NCBI GenBank assembly: GCA_046728155.1
Contig: JBKPDY010000045.1
Coordinates: 1-16,970, forward strand
Direction: 5' to 3'
From: CAWDLX01 sp046728155
GTDB taxonomy: Bacteria; Actinomycetota; Actinomycetes; Mycobacteriales; Micromonosporaceae
Length of the DNA: 16,970 nt
This document shows positions 1 to 6,331 of this stretch, piece by piece. The position numbers and the translations under genes were made by a program. The notes under the pieces were generated by a model. The model did no database searches and had not been told where the DNA came from. It saw only the letters and a program-made list of their open reading frames with translations. Within the stretch, counting starts at the first letter, position 1. Every line of letters starts with the position of its first letter.

Positions 1-228
1 GGCCACCAACGGCGCCTCGGGTCCGATCACCACGAGGTCGGTGTCGAGACCGCACGCCAAAGCGGCCACGGCAGCCGGATCGGTGGGGACGACCGGGTGG
101 CAGCGAGCGAGCTGGGAGATTCCGGGGTTACCAGGGGCGGCGAAGAGATCCGTGACCGCCGGATCCGCGGCGAGGCTCAGTACCAGAGCATGTTCCCGCG
201 CCCCCGAGCCCACCACCAGTACCCGCAC
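1..228 (-). CDS. purD: Phosphoribosylamine-glycine ligase (GAR synthetase), 5' part only
   Basis: The minus strand from the GTG at 228-226 reads 76 codons to the window edge. It begins VRVLVVGSGAREHAL and continues with AAPGNPGIS and LVVIGPEAPLV. These are the N-terminal Rossmann/pre-ATP-grasp signatures of PurD, which joins glycine to phosphoribosylamine in step two of purine synthesis in the cytosol. Only about the first sixth of the usual ~420 residues is inside the window. The start was chosen because the protein begins directly at the conserved RVLVVGSG strand; no strong Shine-Dalgarno sequence is visible before it. The gene follows purA on the same strand after a 61-base gap, so co-transcription is plausible. 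Identification is firm; the rest of the gene lies outside. Confidence 0.93.
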   Translation of the reverse strand, partial: MRVLVVGSGAREHALVLSLAADPAVTDLFAAPGNPGISQLARCHPVVPTDPAAVAALACGLDTDLVVIGPEAPLVA

Positions 229-268
229 GAGACGTGATGCTAGCCGGCTGCGGATCGTGGAGAGCCCA

Positions 269-283
269 ACCCCCGGTCGGGGT
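269..283 (-). terminator. Short GC hairpin between purA and purD (weak)
   Basis: ACCCC (269-273) and GGGGT (279-283) form a 5-bp stem with a 5-base loop, seven bases past the purA stop codon. There is no clear U-tract on the minus strand. It may be a weak terminator or mRNA-end hairpin, or chance in GC-rich DNA. Confidence 0.2.
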
Positions 284-289
284 CCAACG

Positions 290-1579
290 TTATGGCAGCA
301 GGGCGTGACGGACGACGTTCTCCTCCCGCCCGGGGCCCACGCCGACGACGCTGACGCGGGTCCCGGCCAGCTCCTCGATCCGGTCCAGGTAGCGGCGCGC
401 GTTGTCGGGAAGCTCCTCCATGGTCCGGCACTTCGAGATGTCCTCCCACCACCCGTCGAGTTCCTCGTAGACCGGACGGGCATGGTGGAACGCCGTCTGG
501 GTCATCGGCATATCGGTGAAGGTCTCGCCGTCGATCTCGTACCCGACGCAGATCGGCACCTTCTCGAAGCCCGAGAGAATGTCCAGTTTGGTCACCACGA
601 GGTCGGTGATGCCGTTCAGACGTACGGAATAGCGGGCCACAACCGCGTCGAACCACCCACAGCGGCGCTCGCGCCCGGTCGTGGTCCCGTACTCCTGGCC
701 GACCTTGAGCAGGTGCATCCCGTTGTCGTCGAAGAGCTCGGTCGGGAACGGGCCGCTGCCGACCCGGGTCGTGTACGCCTTCGTCACCCCGATCACCCGG
801 CTGATCGCCGTCGGTGGGATGCCCGCGCCCACGCAGGCTCCGCCCGCGGTGGGATTCGACGAGGTGACGAACGGGTAGGTGCCGTGATCCAGGTCCAGCA
901 TCGTCGCCTGCGCACCCTCGAGCAGGACCGTCTCCCCGCGGTCGAGCGCGTCCCACAACAGGGTACGAGTCTCCACAATGTAGGGCCGGAGCCGCTCGGC
1001 GTACCCCTCGTACTCGTCCAGCACCGCCTCGGTGTCGATCGCCTTGCGGTTGTACACCTTGAACAGGATCTGGTTCTTCTCCCTCAGCACCAGCTCGAGT
1101 TTCTGCCGCATGATCCCGGGATCGAGCAGGTCCTGCACCCGGATCCCCATCCGGGCCACCTTGTCGCCGTACGCCGGCCCGATGCCGCGCCCGGTGGTCC
1201 CGATTCGGGCGGAGCCGAGGTACCGCTCGACCACCCGATCCAGCGCCCGGTGGTGGGGCATGATCAGGTGCGCGTCTCCGGAGATCCGTAGCCGGGACAC
1301 GTCGACGCCCCGGGCCCGCAGCCCGTCCAGTTCCGTGATCAGGACCTTGGGATCGACCACGACGCCGTTGCCGATCACCGTCGTCGCATTGGGCCACAAG
1401 GCACCCGACGGCGTCAGATGCAGGGCGTACTTCTCCCCGTCGGGGGTGATCACCGTGTGGCCGGCGTTGTTACCGCCCGAGTACCGCACGACGTACTGGA
1501 CCCGCCCGCCGAGCAGATCGGTGACCTTACCTTTGCCTTCGTCGCCCCATTGGGCGCCGATCAGTACGATCGCTGGCAT
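290..1579 (-). CDS. purA: Adenylosuccinate synthetase
   Basis: This is a 429-residue protein, the normal length for PurA, which makes adenylosuccinate from IMP, aspartate and GTP in the AMP branch of purine synthesis. Seen in the sequence: IGAQWGDEGKGK at residues 7-18 (GTP-binding P-loop), SGGNNAGHT around 34-42, a TTGRGIGPAYGDK segment, and GVGPGREENVV near the C-terminus. The start ATG at 1579-1577 puts the protein at the conserved MPAIVLIGAQWGDEG. The frame stays open 21 codons upstream to an ATG at 1642, but that stretch is not family-like. A GGAGAGG ribosome site lies about 8-10 bases before 1579. Stop TAA is at 292-290. It diverges from the gene at 1700. Identification is essentially certain. 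Confidence 0.98.
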   Translation of the reverse strand: MPAIVLIGAQWGDEGKGKVTDLLGGRVQYVVRYSGGNNAGHTVITPDGEKYALHLTPSGALWPNATTVIGNGVVVDPKVLITELDGLRARGVDVSRLRISGDAHLIMPHHRALDRVVERYLGSARIGTTGRGIGPAYGDKVARMGIRVQDLLDPGIMRQKLELVLREKNQILFKVYNRKAIDTEAVLDEYEGYAERLRPYIVETRTLLWDALDRGETVLLEGAQATMLDLDHGTYPFVTSSNPTAGGACVGAGIPPTAISRVIGVTKAYTTRVGSGPFPTELFDDNGMHLLKVGQEYGTTTGRERRCGWFDAVVARYSVRLNGITDLVVTKLDILSGFEKVPICVGYEIDGETFTDMPMTQTAFHHARPVYEELDGWWEDISKCRTMEELPDNARRYLDRIEELAGTRVSVVGVGPGREENVVRHALLP

Positions 1580-1699
1580 CTCGTCCGCCTCTCCGGGAGT
1601 GCCGGGCGCGACCTCCGTCGAGGGCGCCCGGCGCACCTTCACCCCGGGATGTCAGGCTAACAAGGAATGGCGTGACCGGCCGCGAGGGAGGCTCGCAAC
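1580..1699. promoter_or_regulatory. Divergent promoter region between purA and the DGK-like gene
   Basis: This 120-base gap must hold promoters for both directions. On the minus strand TAGCCT (plus 1654-1659) fits the actinobacterial TANNNT -10 box and would give purA a leader of about 70 bases, but no good -35 is visible. On the plus strand the only clear element is the ribosome site GAGGGAGG (1684-1691), eight bases before the GTG at 1700. No purine riboswitch fold was recognised. Confidence 0.3.
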
Positions 1700-2575
1700 G
1701 TGCGTGCGGTGGTGATCCTGTCGCTCGCCGAGGACTCGGGCGAGGACGGCTGCGCTGGCGCCTCGCGGGTGCCCGTATTGGCGTGCGCCGACGCGCTGCG
1801 CGGCCACGGGGCACGGGTCGAGCAGGTGACGGCCTATTCCGACGCGGAGATCGACACCGCGGTCAAGCCGGTCGAGTCGGGCGATGCGCAACTGATCGTG
1901 GCCGCCGCCACCGACGCTCAGGTACGCGCCGTGATCCGCCGGATGGTGCGTCACCATGCCCCGCCACCATCGAAACGGCCGGCCGACCTGCCGGCCGGAC
2001 GAACGATGTTCGACCTACCGCCGATCGCGATCCTCCCGCTCGTCCCGGCGGTTCCCGCGCTCGTCGACCGGCTCGACCTCCCGCGAGATCCGGGTGCGGT
2101 CGCGGGGGCCGTCAGCGCAGGAAGGGCCCGCCGGTTCGACCTCCTCCGCACCGACGGCGGCTCGGTGACGCTGCACGGCGCGCTGGTCGGCGGCGTCACG
2201 GTGACCGGCTCGGCCGGTGCGTGGCGGGGTCGGGTGGAGGTGGACGACACGATCCTCAGCGACGGCGCCGAGCCGCTGCTCGCCTGCGCCGTCAGCAACA
2301 CCGGACCATCCGATGTGGACGGTCTTCCACTGATCCTCGACGCCCTGCCCGACGACGGCGCGGTCGACGTCGCGGTCGCCCGACCGGTGCTGCATCGCCG
2401 CTTGTTCCGAACTGCCACGGTCAGCGTGGAGGTGCGCCGTGCGCGGGGACGCGCGGTCAGCGTCGCCCCACGGGACGACTCCGTTCCCTACGTCGACGAC
2501 GGGGTGACCGCGAAGCTGACCCGCAAGCGCTCGTGGTGGGTCGAGCGGCACGCGTGGGCGCTGTACGTCCAGTGA
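1700..2575 (+). CDS. Diacylglycerol-kinase-fold protein lacking the catalytic GGDGT motif
   Basis: The protein has 291 residues, about the length of the DagK/YegS/LCB5 lipid-kinase family, and follows that fold in outline. An N-terminal alpha/beta half contains IVAAATDAQVRAVIRRM (66-82). ILPLVPAVPALVDRLDLPRD (111-130) sits where active members have a P-x-GTGND-type loop followed by LGLPRD. The C-terminal beta half has WRGRVEVDD (175-183), LLACAVSN (193-200), DDGAVDVAV (218-226) and PYVDDG (263-268). The GGDGT nucleotide loop is replaced by AAATD (68-72) and GTGND is absent. The protein is therefore probably not an active kinase, although it may still bind lipid or nucleotide. The GTG start has a strong GAGGGAGG site eight bases upstream. 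It is divergent from purA and 48 bases before the ParA-like gene. Family assignment is by motif position from memory and is moderately sure. Confidence 0.7.
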   Translation: MRAVVILSLAEDSGEDGCAGASRVPVLACADALRGHGARVEQVTAYSDAEIDTAVKPVESGDAQLIVAAATDAQVRAVIRRMVRHHAPPPSKRPADLPAGRTMFDLPPIAILPLVPAVPALVDRLDLPRDPGAVAGAVSAGRARRFDLLRTDGGSVTLHGALVGGVTVTGSAGAWRGRVEVDDTILSDGAEPLLACAVSNTGPSDVDGLPLILDALPDDGAVDVAVARPVLHRRLFRTATVSVEVRRARGRAVSVAPRDDSVPYVDDGVTAKLTRKRSWWVERHAWALYVQ

Positions 2576-2623
2576 CGGCTCCGTTACCGTTGCCCCCGGT
2601 GCGACGAGCGCAGAGGGGGAGGC

Positions 2624-3718
2624 GTGGACGGGGATGAATGCGATGAGCAGCCGGCCGAGTTCGCGCCGAACTCTCCGTGGCGTCAGCCGCTGACGCATCG
2701 CAGCCCACCGGCTGCGCCGGACGTTCAGGCTCCGGCCGATCAGCCAGACCGCCCGGCCGAACACCCTCGGCCCGGCTACGTTTCCACACCACCGCACCGG
2801 CACCACCCGGAGATCGATGTACGGATGCACTACGCCGCCCCTACCGCCGAAGAGTTCGCCGCCAGACGAGCCGAACTCCTCGCCGTACGTGCTCGTAGCA
2901 GCTTCAGCTCGCGCTCCGGCGGGCGGGACGGCGGGCTGTCGCTGGCCGCGGTACGGCGCAACTTCGGCGGTCTTCGGCAGGTCACCGTGGTCAACCCCAA
3001 GGGTGGCGCCGGCAAGACCGTCGCCACTCTCCTGTTGGGGCTCACCTTCGGACAGGCTCGCGGCGGCTTCGTCCTGGCCTGGGACAACAATGAGACGCAG
3101 GGCACCCTCGGCATGCGGGCACTGCCCGACGTCCACGGCCGGACCGTCCGCGACCTGTTGGAGAACCTGGACCGGTTCAGCCACGGCGGCCGTGTCGGCG
3201 ACCTTTCGGCATACGTCCGCAGCCAAAACGGCGCAATGTTCGACGTTCTCGCTTCGGACGAGTCGGCGACGGCCGGCGAGATGCTGACCGCACGAGCCTT
3301 CCGGGACCTGCGCGAGGTGGTCGGCCGGTTCTACAAGCTGCTCCTGGTCGACACCGGCAACAACGTACGGGCGGAGAACTGGCAGGCGGCCGTCGACGCC
3401 ACTGATCAGCTGGTCGTCACGATGTCGGCGCGCAACGACTCAGCGGAGACCGCCGCCCGGCTGCTCGACCACCTGGAGCAGACCGGCCGGCAGGCGCTGG
3501 TCCGGCGCGCCGTGGCGGTGATGACCATGCCGCCACACCGCCGCGAGGTAAACCCGCGGCCCATCGAGCGTCATTTCGCCGCGCGCTGCCGGAGCGTCCT
3601 GCGGGTTCCGTACGACCGGCACCTCGACTCGGGAGCGCCGGTCCGCTACTCGGCGATATCCGGCGAAAGCCGGCGGGCGTGGCTCCGGGCGGCCGCTGCC
3701 GTGGCCGACGGCGTGTGA
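2624..3718 (+). CDS. ParA/MinD-family ATPase with proline-rich N-terminal tail
   Basis: This is a 364-residue protein. Residues 1-65 are rich in Pro, Asp and Arg and probably disordered. Residues 68-112 look helical and charged (EEFAARRAELLAVRARS). The ATPase domain starts at QVTVVNPKGGAGKT. The deviant Walker A KGGAGKT is at 126-132, a switch-I-like WDNNETQGTLG at 153-163, and Walker B LLLVDTGNN at 239-247. This architecture resembles actinobacterial MinD-like ATPases such as the EspI type near ESX secretion loci, but no ESX or parB gene is in view, so the cargo is unknown. The start is GTG 2624, directly after AGAGGGGGAGG; the next in-frame ATG (codon 68) would remove the tail. It probably forms an operon with the preceding gene. 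Confidence 0.8.
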   Translation: MDGDECDEQPAEFAPNSPWRQPLTHRSPPAAPDVQAPADQPDRPAEHPRPGYVSTPPHRHHPEIDVRMHYAAPTAEEFAARRAELLAVRARSSFSSRSGGRDGGLSLAAVRRNFGGLRQVTVVNPKGGAGKTVATLLLGLTFGQARGGFVLAWDNNETQGTLGMRALPDVHGRTVRDLLENLDRFSHGGRVGDLSAYVRSQNGAMFDVLASDESATAGEMLTARAFRDLREVVGRFYKLLLVDTGNNVRAENWQAAVDATDQLVVTMSARNDSAETAARLLDHLEQTGRQALVRRAVAVMTMPPHRREVNPRPIERHFAARCRSVLRVPYDRHLDSGAPVRYSAISGESRRAWLRAAAAVADGV

Positions 3719-3762
3719 GGCGCGAGCGACGCCTTCTTCCGGTCAGGTCGGGGTCCTCGCGG

Positions 3763-3785
3763 AGTCGTGAGCGCAGCGAGCGACT
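3763..3785. repeat. Imperfect hairpin with GAGCG-type repeat between convergent genes
   Basis: The 79-base gap between the convergent ParA-like and DUF3151 genes contains AGTCG (3763-3767) and CGACT (3781-3785), which enclose TGAGCGCAGCGAG. An inner GC pairing is also possible. GAGCGCAGCGAGCG-type strings are, from memory, frequent at gene ends in Micromonosporaceae genomes. It may serve as a bidirectional transcription stop; no T-run is present. Confidence 0.35.
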
Positions 3786-3797
3786 TCGTGGGGTGAC

Positions 3798-4205
3798 TCA
3801 GCCGGCGAGAGCGTCGGCCGCCGCCGGATCGCAGTCGCGCAGGAACTGGGCACACCGGGCGGCCTCGTCCGCTTCCCCGATCGAAGCCGCCGCCTTGGCC
3901 AGAACGCTGAGACAGCGCAGGAATCCGCGGTTCGGCTGGTGCGACCAGGGCACTGGTCCGGACCCCTTCCAGCCGTTGCGGCGCAGCTGGTCGAGGCCGC
4001 GGTGGTAGCCGGTCCGAGCGAAGGCGTATGCCGCGATGGTCTGCCCGTCGGCGAGGGCACGCTCGGCGAGCGTCGCCCAGGAGGCGCTGGACGCCGGGAA
4101 CCTGGCCGCGAGCTCCTCGGCGCTGAGCTTGCCTTCGGCGGTCGCTGCCTCCGCGGGATCCGCAGGAAGACGGGTGGCCGGAGGCTCGGGCAGGAGATTG
4201 ACCAT
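3798..4205 (-). CDS. DUF3151 family protein
   Basis: This is a 135-residue, mostly helical cytosolic protein of unknown function. It is recognised by the actinobacterial DUF3151 pattern: an N-terminal NLLPEPPAT, then ALADGQTIAAYAFARTGYHR (51-70), GLDQLRRNGWKGSGPVPW (71-88) and HQPNRGFLR. The start ATG at 4205-4203 puts the protein at the family's MVNLLPEPP; the open frame reaches 4268 but the extra 21 residues are not family-like. No strong ribosome site precedes the ATG, only GGGG 14-17 bases upstream and GGAA close by. The gene has a long upstream region with paired elements (see 4206-4594). From memory it is an orthologue of M. tuberculosis Rv0360c, which also lies between purA and fba. 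Confidence 0.88.
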   Translation of the reverse strand: MVNLLPEPPATRLPADPAEAATAEGKLSAEELAARFPASSASWATLAERALADGQTIAAYAFARTGYHRGLDQLRRNGWKGSGPVPWSHQPNRGFLRCLSVLAKAAASIGEADEAARCAQFLRDCDPAAADALAG

Positions 4206-4211
4206 GATTCC

Positions 4212-4313
4212 ATTCAACCCCGCCCTTGCCGGAGATGGATAGCTGAACGGGTGAGGCCGTTTCCACACGTCCGGCCATGGTCAACCACCTCTGAGCTGGG
4301 TTGAATCAGAGGT
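4212..4313 (-). promoter_or_regulatory. Candidate structured leader of the DUF3151 gene
   Basis: In the minus-strand transcript, ACCTCTGA and TCAGAGGT (plus 4287-4294 and 4306-4313) form a perfect 8-bp hairpin. Its 11-base loop plus one closing base contains ATTCAACCC (plus 4306-4298). That sequence is perfectly complementary to GGGTTGAAT (plus 4220-4212), which ends six bases before the DUF3151 start codon and covers the only G-rich ribosome-site candidate. The loop can also pair over six bases with GGTTGA next to it (plus 4286-4281). These mutually exclusive pairings are what a translation-controlling leader could look like. There is no functional evidence, and one 9-bp match in this span could be chance. 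Confidence 0.3.
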
Positions 4314-4339
4314 CCGGAGCCTCCCCAGGACCCGGTACG

Positions 4340-4365
4340 CAGTGGCCCGGGCGCCCGGGCCACTG
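4340..4365 (+). terminator. 26-base perfect palindrome, terminator-like
   Basis: Bases 4340-4365 are perfectly self-complementary: CAGTGGCCCGGGC followed by its reverse complement. As RNA this is a very stable GC hairpin, with at least 11 bp once a small loop is allowed. On the plus strand it is followed by TTTCGTCT, a short T-rich run, so it could stop plus-strand transcription. No plus-strand gene ends nearby; the last is at 3718. It may end a non-coding RNA, block read-through toward the LOG promoter, or bind a dimeric protein as DNA. Confidence 0.45.
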
Positions 4366-4560
4366 TTTCGTCTGCTCCGAGAACGAGGCCCCACGGTTCG
4401 TCCAGCGTCTGTCGACCCGCGCTGAAATGCGTCACGCGTGTCTCGGTGATGGGCCGGCGTCGATGACCATAGCGCCGATCCGCGACAGTTCTCGGCGAGC
4501 CTCGCCGCCAGGGGTTACTCCCGACCCGCAATCAATCCACAAAGGACTGCGCACATGGCC

Positions 4561-4588
4561 TGGCACGAAACCTCATGCCCTCTAGGCT
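4561..4588 (+). promoter_or_regulatory. Promoter giving a leaderless LOG mRNA
   Basis: TAGGCT (4583-4588) matches the actinobacterial -10 pattern TANNNT. Six bases separate it from the ATG at 4595, so transcription would start at the A of the start codon. A weak -35 (TGGCAC, 4561-4566) lies 16 bases upstream. The absence of any Shine-Dalgarno sequence agrees with a leaderless transcript. Confidence 0.55.
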
Positions 4589-4594
4589 GGCCGG

Positions 4595-5770
4595 ATGCCG
4601 CTGACCGTCCCCCTGCCCTGGCCGCCCGAGGCTACCCACGCCGAGATCGACTCGCCGGGCGAGCTCGCCGCCCAACTGAGCGCTGGGACCCTGGCCGGTC
4701 TCACAATCCAGGGCCTTCGCTTGGATGTGGATCTCAGCTCGATCGAAGTCGACGACGCGCTCTTCGTGGGATGCCGCTTCCGCGATGCCGACGCAATCGC
4801 CGATGTCGTCCGCCGCGGGGCCAACGTCGTCCCGGTCTTCGACGGCCTTCCGTACCCGACCACTCCGGCGGGCCTGTACACCCCGGACGACCTGGCCGCC
4901 GGATTCGCCGATGGTGGGTTCGAGTCGATGTACGACACCATCGTCTACCGGCACGTCGTCCGCAATGGTGGTCCGCTGCCTCCGGTGCGTGAGGCCCTCG
5001 CCCAGCGCATCCACGACGCCGGCATCGACAACGCCCTCGCGGACGCGACGACGGCATGGATCGGCGAACGTGGCGCGACGAGCATCATCGGGGTGATGGG
5101 TGGTCACGCCCTCCCTCGTGGCTCCGCGGCGTACCGGACGGCCGCCCGGCTCGCGCTCGAGCTCGCGCGGGCTCGACGGCTCGTTGTCACCGGCGGCGGC
5201 CCCGGCATCATGGAGGCGGTCAACCTCGGCGCTTTCCTGCACCCGTACGGGCCGGAGGCGCTCGACGACGCGATCGCGGTGCTCGCCACCGCGCCCACGT
5301 TCGCGCAACCCCAGGCGTTCACGGCCGCCGCTCTCGAAGTCCGGCGCAGATTTGCGGCCGGCACGACGGCCGATCCGGTGAGCCAGCTCGAGCGGGGCGG
5401 CCTGTCGATCCCTACCTGGCTGTACGGGCACGAGCCAGCCAACCTGTTCGCCGGCGCCATCGCGAAGTACTTCTCCAACGCGATCCGGGAGGACACACTG
5501 CTGCGCCTGGCCCGGGGCGGCGTCGTATTCGCCCCGGGTACGGCCGGAACCGTACAGGAGGTCTTCCAGGCGGCGACCAAGGCGTTCTACGCGGCCGACG
5601 GGCCGAGTGGCCCGCTGGTCTTTCTGGATCAGCGGTACTGGACCGAGGTCGTTCCGGTCGAAAGCCTTCTGCGGCCGCTGCTCGCCGGATCCCCCCACGG
5701 GGACCTCAGCCGTCTCATCGGTCTCACCGATGACGTTTCGGACGCGGTGCGTCTCCTCGACGCGGGATGA
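4595..5770 (+). CDS. LOG-family (lysine-decarboxylase-like) Rossmann nucleotide-binding protein, long form
   Basis: The protein has 391 residues. The C-terminal two thirds is a LOG/TIGR00730-type Rossmann domain: IIGVMGGH (164-171), LVVTGGGPGIMEAVN (196-210) and FAPGTAGTVQEVFQA (312-326). The last corresponds to the PGGxGTxxE catalytic loop, with the second glycine changed to Thr; the Glu (322) is kept. LOG enzymes cleave ribose 5-phosphate from nucleotide-type substrates such as cytokinin ribotides, but long bacterial versions are mostly uncharacterised. Residues 20-75 form a separate N-terminal part in which LTIQGLRLDVDLSSIEVDDALFVG resembles one or two pentapeptide-repeat turns. The ATG at 4595 is supported by the -10 box just upstream. 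The DUF6461 gene begins seven bases after its stop codon. The family is firm; the substrate is unknown. Confidence 0.85.
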   Translation: MPLTVPLPWPPEATHAEIDSPGELAAQLSAGTLAGLTIQGLRLDVDLSSIEVDDALFVGCRFRDADAIADVVRRGANVVPVFDGLPYPTTPAGLYTPDDLAAGFADGGFESMYDTIVYRHVVRNGGPLPPVREALAQRIHDAGIDNALADATTAWIGERGATSIIGVMGGHALPRGSAAYRTAARLALELARARRLVVTGGGPGIMEAVNLGAFLHPYGPEALDDAIAVLATAPTFAQPQAFTAAALEVRRRFAAGTTADPVSQLERGGLSIPTWLYGHEPANLFAGAIAKYFSNAIREDTLLRLARGGVVFAPGTAGTVQEVFQAATKAFYAADGPSGPLVFLDQRYWTEVVPVESLLRPLLAGSPHGDLSRLIGLTDDVSDAVRLLDAG

Positions 5771-5777
5771 TCGCTGG

Positions 5778-6302
5778 GTGACCGCCGAGGACGGCCCCGA
5801 TTGGATCGACCAGCTTGAGGCGTACTGCTTCACGGCAGTCGTCGGCCTCGACCCCGACGAGACGGTCCGGCGCCTCGGCGGTGATCCGGGCTCGGCACAG
5901 GCCCGGACGTTCGAGGAGTGCTTCTGGACCGCGGACGGCCCGCAGTGGACGATGGTCGACCGGGTCGGGGACGGCGTGCTGGTCGCGGAGCACAACGGCT
6001 GGCGGGCCGAGGAGGCGGCCGAGGCGCTCTCCCGTGGGGCCCGGCTGGCGTCCTTCTTCCGAAACGTGCAGGCCGTCATGCATTTCGTGTACGCCGTGGA
6101 CGGCATGATCGTCGCGGAGTTCGATCCACTGCTGAGCCACGAGTGCAGAGGACTCGAAGGGCACCTGGACGGCCTGCGGTTCGGCCTCTTCGGCGCCGAG
6201 ACATCCGCCTTGTCCTTGCTGGGCCGCCTGACCGGGATCCAGGTCCGCCCATCGTGGTTGGCCGGCCGGCACCCCGCGGTCGCCCTACCGCCCCTTCGCT
6301 GA
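5778..6302 (+). CDS. DUF6461 family protein
   Basis: This is a 174-residue cytosolic protein. The sequence YCFTAVVGLDPDETVRRLGG (16-35), followed later by GVLVAEHNGW and a C-terminal alpha/beta half with VYAVDGMIVAEFDP, matches my recollection of DUF6461, a family common and often multicopy in actinobacteria, with unknown function. The start is GTG 5778, seven bases after the LOG stop codon. The frame is open further upstream, but there it overlaps the LOG coding sequence. An ATG at 5767 reads into a stop after four codons. The tight spacing implies translational coupling with the LOG gene. The stop TGA at 6300-6302 overlaps the predicted -35 of the next gene. No catalytic motif was recognised. 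Confidence 0.75.
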   Translation: MTAEDGPDWIDQLEAYCFTAVVGLDPDETVRRLGGDPGSAQARTFEECFWTADGPQWTMVDRVGDGVLVAEHNGWRAEEAAEALSRGARLASFFRNVQAVMHFVYAVDGMIVAEFDPLLSHECRGLEGHLDGLRFGLFGAETSALSLLGRLTGIQVRPSWLAGRHPAVALPPLR

Positions 6303-6325
6303 CATCGCAAACGCCCGCGTACGCT
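6299..6325 (+). promoter_or_regulatory. Promoter giving a leaderless NRDE-family mRNA
   Basis: CTGACA (6299-6304) and TACGCT (6320-6325) are -35-like and -10-like, with a slightly short 15-base spacer. Six bases separate the -10 from GTG 6332. The -35 overlaps the stop codon of the DUF6461 gene. Confidence 0.5.
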
Positions 6326-6331
6326 CCCCGC

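Larger units (their letters stand above)
4206..4594. other. 389-base gene-free region between DUF3151 and the LOG gene
   Basis: No convincing gene was found here: the short open frames have poor composition and no ribosome sites. The region holds a presumed DUF3151 leader (minus strand, 4206-4313) with complementary segments, an orphan 26-base perfect palindrome at 4340-4365, and a promoter for the LOG gene at its right end (4561-4588). The stretch 4390-4555 shows nothing recognisable. Confidence 0.7.

Noticed and set aside
41..1291. Long plus-strand open frame opposite purA
   Set aside because: purA is certain on the other strand. The frame is a GC-rich mirror of its codons, with no family motif.
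2015..3226. 403-codon minus-strand open frame opposite the ParA-like gene
   Set aside because: The plus strand has Walker motifs and a strong ribosome site; the minus frame crosses two genes without any motif.
4280..4370. Possible tRNA (TTGAATC resembling a T-loop, nearby hairpins)
   Set aside because: No GTTCGAATC T-arm, no acceptor-stem pairing at the right distance and no anticodon arm could be built on either strand.
4301..4585. Small open frame in the 389-base gap
   Set aside because: It starts with TTG without a ribosome site, runs through the palindrome, has random composition and overlaps the LOG promoter.
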